Assembly (NCBI RefSeq): GCF_900105965.1
Contig: NZ_FNTV01000001.1
Location: 2,294,001-2,358,000, forward strand
Direction: 5' to 3'
DNA length: 64,000 bases
From: Arthrobacter alpinus
Lineage (GTDB): Bacteria; Actinomycetota; Actinomycetes; Actinomycetales; Micrococcaceae
In this document: one piece after another, positions 59,815 through 64,000 of the stretch
How positions within the stretch are numbered: the stretch's first letter is position 1
Layout of the letters: every line of letters starts with the position of its first letter
Translations under genes and position numbers: made by a program
Notes under the pieces: model-generated
Told to the model about the DNA's origin: nothing
The model's database searches: none
Seen by the model: only the letters and a program-made list of their open reading frames with translations

Positions 59815-59846
59815 TCATTGAGCGGATGGGTGATTCTGCAACTAAA

Positions 59847-59881
59847 GGGATGCTGCGGAGCACCTGGCTCCACAGCATCCC
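59847..59881 (-). terminator. Hairpin after livJ, likely attenuator
   Basis: GGGATGCTG pairs with CAGCATCCC around an inner GGAGC/GCTCC stem, 12 bases past the livJ stop. Only TTTAG follows on the minus strand, so it is a weak or partial terminator. This would let the binding protein be made in excess over the membrane parts. Confidence 0.65.
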
Positions 59882-59892
59882 TTGTAGTGTCC

Positions 59893-61131
59893 TTACTCGC
59901 CGATGGGGCCGATCGGGACGATCTTGCCATCCTTGACGCGGTAGCCGTAGACAGCAGGTGCCTGCAGCTCGCCCTTGTCATCCCACTTGTAGTGCTTGCT
60001 CAATCCGGATGCGTCATAGGTGTTGACGAACTCGAGCAGCTTGGCGCGGTCCTGGTTGCCCTTGTCAATGCCGGAAAGCAGAACTGTTGCTGCGTCGTAT
60101 CCTTCAATGGAGTACGTGCCAGGATCGGCGTTGGTCAGTGTCTTGTAGGCATCCGCAAAAGTGGGGATCAATTCACCGGGAATGCACGGGCAGGTGAAGA
60201 ACGCATTGTTGGATGCGTCGCCGGCCTGCTTGATGAACTGGTCATCCTTGACGCCATCGGGGCCAACAAAAGCACCCTTGAAGCCCTTCGCGACCAACTG
60301 CTGGTTGAACGGAGCGCCTTCTGCGAAGTAGCCCGAGTAGAACACTGCATCAGCCTTGGAGTTGATGATCTTTGAAATGGTGGCCGAGAAGTCCTTCTGG
60401 CCGGTGGTTACCTTGTCGGAGCCGACCATTGCATCGCCCAGCGCTTCGGTGGTGGTGCCACCCAAACCAATTCCGTAATCGGAATCATCCTGGACCAGGT
60501 AGACCTGCTTGGCGCCGAGCGTGCCGGTCATGAACTTGGCAGCTGCCGGACCCTGAACGGCGTCGTTACCCAAGCCGCGGAAGAACGTTGTCCAGCCGTT
60601 GGTGGTCAAGCCCGGGTTGGTTGCAGCCGGGGTGATATGAACCATCTTGACCTGTTCGAAGATGTTGCCGGTGGCCTTGGATTCGCCCGAGAACGGCAAA
60701 CCAATCACACCAATAATGTCTTCTTCCTTGGTGGCCTGGGTGACCGGACCTGTGGCCTTGGTGGGATCGCCTTCGGTATCGAACTTCTTGAACGCCACCT
60801 GGCATCCCGGATTTGCCTCATTGTGCTGGTTGATGGCCAGCTGGATCCCGTTGAAAATGTTAATGCCCAACTGTGCATTTGCACCGGTTTCGGCACCGAT
60901 ATAGGCCAGCGTGGTGGTGGCGGCACAGGTGGCCTTGCCATCGCCAGCCGGGAGGACCGCATCTTTCGGTGTCTCGATGGACGTCAAGACTGGAACGTCC
61001 AGATTTAGGCCGGAGCCGCCTGCTGCCGCGCTGGTTGATCCTGGAGTTGCCGCCTGGTTGGCACAGGACGTCATCAAGAGCGTCAAGGTTGCAGCCGTGG
61101 CGAGCGCTGTCATTACTTTCTTGCGGTTCAT
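59893..61131 (-). CDS. livJ: Branched-chain amino acid-binding lipoprotein
   Basis: This 412-residue extracellular binding protein has a signal peptide with lipobox LLMTSC (Cys23). The mature protein begins with a Thr/Ala/Gly-rich linker and then the LIV-binding fold: TTLAYIGAETGANAQLGINIFNGIQLAINQHN (about 75-105), GVIGLPFSGESKATGNIF (about 140-157), HITPAATNPGL (about 164-174) and YLVQDDSDYGIG. It is the first gene of the operon. ATG 61131 has GAAGG seven bases upstream. The upstream 216 bases to the MFS gene have no gene. The promoter should be there but was not located. Confidence 0.93.
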   Translation of the reverse strand: MNRKKVMTALATAATLTLLMTSCANQAATPGSTSAAAGGSGLNLDVPVLTSIETPKDAVLPAGDGKATCAATTTLAYIGAETGANAQLGINIFNGIQLAINQHNEANPGCQVAFKKFDTEGDPTKATGPVTQATKEEDIIGVIGLPFSGESKATGNIFEQVKMVHITPAATNPGLTTNGWTTFFRGLGNDAVQGPAAAKFMTGTLGAKQVYLVQDDSDYGIGLGGTTTEALGDAMVGSDKVTTGQKDFSATISKIINSKADAVFYSGYFAEGAPFNQQLVAKGFKGAFVGPDGVKDDQFIKQAGDASNNAFFTCPCIPGELIPTFADAYKTLTNADPGTYSIEGYDAATVLLSGIDKGNQDRAKLLEFVNTYDASGLSKHYKWDDKGELQAPAVYGYRVKDGKIVPIGPIGE

Positions 61132-61347
61132 TAATTCGCCTTCCGTAGTCAGCATCCATGGTTCGTCGGACCTCGTTGTCCGCCGAATCAATTGGCCTCA
61201 CGTCAACTGACCCTACTATCGAGTACGTGATATGGAACACACTTGGCGCGTTAAGATCTGGTAACAGATACGTTTCCCGTCCGACGGCGGCTCAAACGGA
61301 TGCCCATAACTCCCCTTGTGCGCAGGACTCGCGGGCAAGCGTTGCGG

Positions 61348-62754
61348 TCACGTGGCGGCGTCGGCCCTGTCCGCCGCAACGGCAGCCGCGTACGCGTGGG
61401 AGAGCCGGCGGTAGGACCGCGTACAAAGGGCACCCAGCCCCAGCCCGATGGTTACGAGCCCGGAGACCAAAAAGACGAGTGCAATGCCACGCGCCTCACC
61501 GGTGCCAAGCAGCCATTCCCAACGCTGAACGCCCGGCGGCGAAGCCATGTAGGGGATGATCCAAAACTCTGCCAAAGGGGCGATCAGGAATGCTGTCACC
61601 GGGGCTGCTGCCGCCTCAAAGGTCAAGGCGAAGCCAAAAACCCGGCCCTGGGTCTTCAACGGCACTACCCGTTGGATGACGGTTTGTTCTGCAGCCTCGG
61701 CAGCTGGCATGAGAATCATGAAGATCCAGATGCCCACCACGTAGAGCCAACCCCATTCGCGCAGCGCAAACGTTGCACCCACCGCGCCCGTGCAGGCCAC
61801 AATAATCAACAAAGTTCGGATCGGGTTCACCCCGAGCCCAAATTTGGCCACCAATCCTCCACCGATCAGGAAGCCAGTAGCCGTGATACCCAGCACCACT
61901 CCCCACATCTCAACCGAGAAAAGCGTCAACCCGTAAGGGTCCATGAGGGCCATGAACACTCCACCGGCCAAGTTGTTGAAGGTGGTGAAGATGATCAGGG
62001 CAAACAGGCCGGACGTGGCGCGGACGGCCGCAACACCAGCACGCAATTCAGCAAATCCTGCCCTGTCTTCCTCATGGACCACGGAGGGTTCGGGGATGGA
62101 AATGGTCAGCAGATGCACCAGCACGGCTACGCTGGCGCCAAGTGCAATGACTATGGTCCCGCCCATGCCCAGCATGCCGATGGACAAACCACTCAAGACA
62201 CTCGTTACAAGGAAGGCGAGGCCCTGCACGGCGCCCACCAATCCGTTGGCCTTGGCCCTGTCATCAGGTGGAACCAACAGCGTCACGGTGGTTGACAGTG
62301 CGATGTTGCGCAGCTGCTCAATGACGGCGCCAACAAGCACCACCAAGGCAAAAATCCAGAACCACGGTCCGGTCAGGCTCAAAAGTTGTGACTCCGGGAT
62401 CAGCAGGAACATGAGCCCGGCAAGGCCAAAGAAGGTGACTGAGCTCAGGGTGGAACCCAGCATGACGGCGCGTTTGCGATACCTGTCCACCAGGACACCA
62501 AAGAAGAGGCCAAAGACGGCAACCAACAGCATGTAGGCGCCACCAATGAGGCCGGTGGCCAAGACGGACCGTGTTTCCAGGTAGACCCAAAAAGTCAGCG
62601 CGAACCAGAGGTAGCTGGTGATGATATTCGCCAGCGCCGTGTTGACCAGGACATGCAGGAACGTGCGGTGCCCACGCTGAGCGGCCGCCAAGGTGTCGGC
62701 AGCAATCGCCTGTGGCTCGGCGACTTCAACTGTTGGAATGTCCTCGGAAGACAT
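61348..62754 (-). CDS. MFS transporter
   Basis: This 468-residue transporter of the major facilitator superfamily has 12 predicted helices. The cytoplasmic loop LVDRYRKRAVMLGS (about 87-100) is the motif-A-like G-x-x-x-D-R-x-x-R-R/K region, and a second R-rich loop joins the halves (about 220-240). PLKTQGRVFGFALTFEAAAAPV (about 364-385) is near the C-terminal half. It resembles putative drug or enterobactin-type exporters (EntS/MFS_3 group), but the substrate is unknown. It has an ATG start and stands alone upstream of the liv operon. Confidence 0.88.
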   Translation of the reverse strand: MSSEDIPTVEVAEPQAIAADTLAAAQRGHRTFLHVLVNTALANIITSYLWFALTFWVYLETRSVLATGLIGGAYMLLVAVFGLFFGVLVDRYRKRAVMLGSTLSSVTFFGLAGLMFLLIPESQLLSLTGPWFWIFALVVLVGAVIEQLRNIALSTTVTLLVPPDDRAKANGLVGAVQGLAFLVTSVLSGLSIGMLGMGGTIVIALGASVAVLVHLLTISIPEPSVVHEEDRAGFAELRAGVAAVRATSGLFALIIFTTFNNLAGGVFMALMDPYGLTLFSVEMWGVVLGITATGFLIGGGLVAKFGLGVNPIRTLLIIVACTGAVGATFALREWGWLYVVGIWIFMILMPAAEAAEQTVIQRVVPLKTQGRVFGFALTFEAAAAPVTAFLIAPLAEFWIIPYMASPPGVQRWEWLLGTGEARGIALVFLVSGLVTIGLGLGALCTRSYRRLSHAYAAAVAADRADAAT

Positions 62755-62801
62755 GACACCAGCCTAGAACCAGCGCCCGCCCAGCGGTAGGTCACGACAG
62801 C

Positions 62802-62837
62802 AAAAAGCCCGCCCCAAGTTAATGGGACGAGCTTTTG
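62802..62837 (-). terminator. Terminator of icd
   Basis: On the minus strand AAAAGCTCGTCCC pairs with GGGGCGGGCTTTT using two G-U pairs, followed by T bases (TTTTTGCTG). It lies 75 bases past the icd stop, beyond the REP element. Confidence 0.75.
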
Positions 62838-62842
62838 TCTAT

Positions 62843-62909
62843 TGGGCCCACGCGCCCGAGGGCCCCGAACGTCAGACGCGCCAGCGGCTGAAGTTTGGGA
62901 GGGCGTGGG
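62843..62909. repeat. REP-like palindromic element, copy beside icd
   Basis: GGGCCCACGCGCCCGAGGG, the core CAGACGCGCCAGCGGCTG and a distal GGGAGGGCGTGGGG match the 9595-9764 family. The outer arms here, CCCACGC/GCGTGGG, differ from the 9697 copy (CCCCAACTCC/GGAGTTGGGG), yet each copy pairs with itself. It directly abuts the icd stop codon. Confidence 0.85.
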
Positions 62910-62911
62910 GA

Positions 62912-64000
<1,089 letters not shown>

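Overview
The window is a 64-kb piece of chromosome from a fairly GC-rich actinobacterium, most likely a Micrococcaceae relative of Arthrobacter. The assignment rests on sequence features only: the sdhCDAB layout, a monomeric-type NADP isocitrate dehydrogenase, DUF559/AbiEi-like orphan proteins, frequent GTG and TTG starts, and palindromic intergenic repeats. No tRNA, rRNA, CRISPR array, insertion sequence or prophage was seen. Almost every base is in a recognisable gene, and both ends cut genes (a DedA protein at the left, isocitrate dehydrogenase at the right).

Layout. 1-9.5 kb: DedA membrane protein, then a minus-strand nucleoside uptake and salvage operon (BMP lipoprotein, two-NBD ATPase, two permeases, cytidine deaminase, thymidine phosphorylase), then an M20 amidohydrolase. 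9.6-14.8 kb: mannose-1-phosphate guanylyltransferase, divergent from the succinate dehydrogenase operon sdhCDAB. 15-20.3 kb: a DUF559-type protein and the xth-trpS-RNA ligase-YihY run. 20.4-26.4 kb: GAP-family protein, a two-component system, and a TetR regulator divergent from an internally duplicated ABC-2/YhgE-like membrane protein with a perfect palindromic operator between them. 26.5-27.9 kb: a cytoplasmic protealysin-type M4 protease overlapped by a small emfourin-like inhibitor gene. 28-31.4 kb: glyA-folD behind a ZTP riboswitch with a terminator, divergent from purU. 31.4-38.5 kb: a 5-oxoproline cluster (pxpA, fused pxpBC, a biotin carboxylase-BCCP fusion, a GntR regulator, and divergent ycsI and ycsG-like genes) tied together by three copies of one 13-bp palindrome. 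38.7-46.7 kb: aldo/keto reductase, then a lysine-monooxygenase cluster (DavB-like oxidase, APC permease, alanine-racemase fold enzyme, PucR regulator, DavA-like amidase). 47-53 kb: gamma-carbonic anhydrase, ROK regulator and a multiple-monosaccharide ABC transporter (mmsA-mmsB-chvE). 53-64 kb: AlkD-like protein, Gfo/Idh/MocA oxidoreductase, small membrane protein, the branched-chain amino acid ABC transporter livJHMGF, an MFS transporter and the end of icd.

The window is mainly catabolic: it brings in and breaks down nucleosides, 5-oxoproline, lysine-type amino acids, branched-chain amino acids and sugars, and links this to the TCA cycle (sdh, icd) and one-carbon metabolism (glyA, folD, purU). 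The most interesting points are the ZTP riboswitch with its terminator, the protease-emfourin pair, the split urea-carboxylase-like architecture of the pxp cluster with its predicted operator, the lysine monooxygenase-amidase cluster, a possible frameshift in a C-tract at the 5' end of the duplicated membrane protein gene, and several long palindromic repeats, including a REP family whose arms appear to covary between loci.
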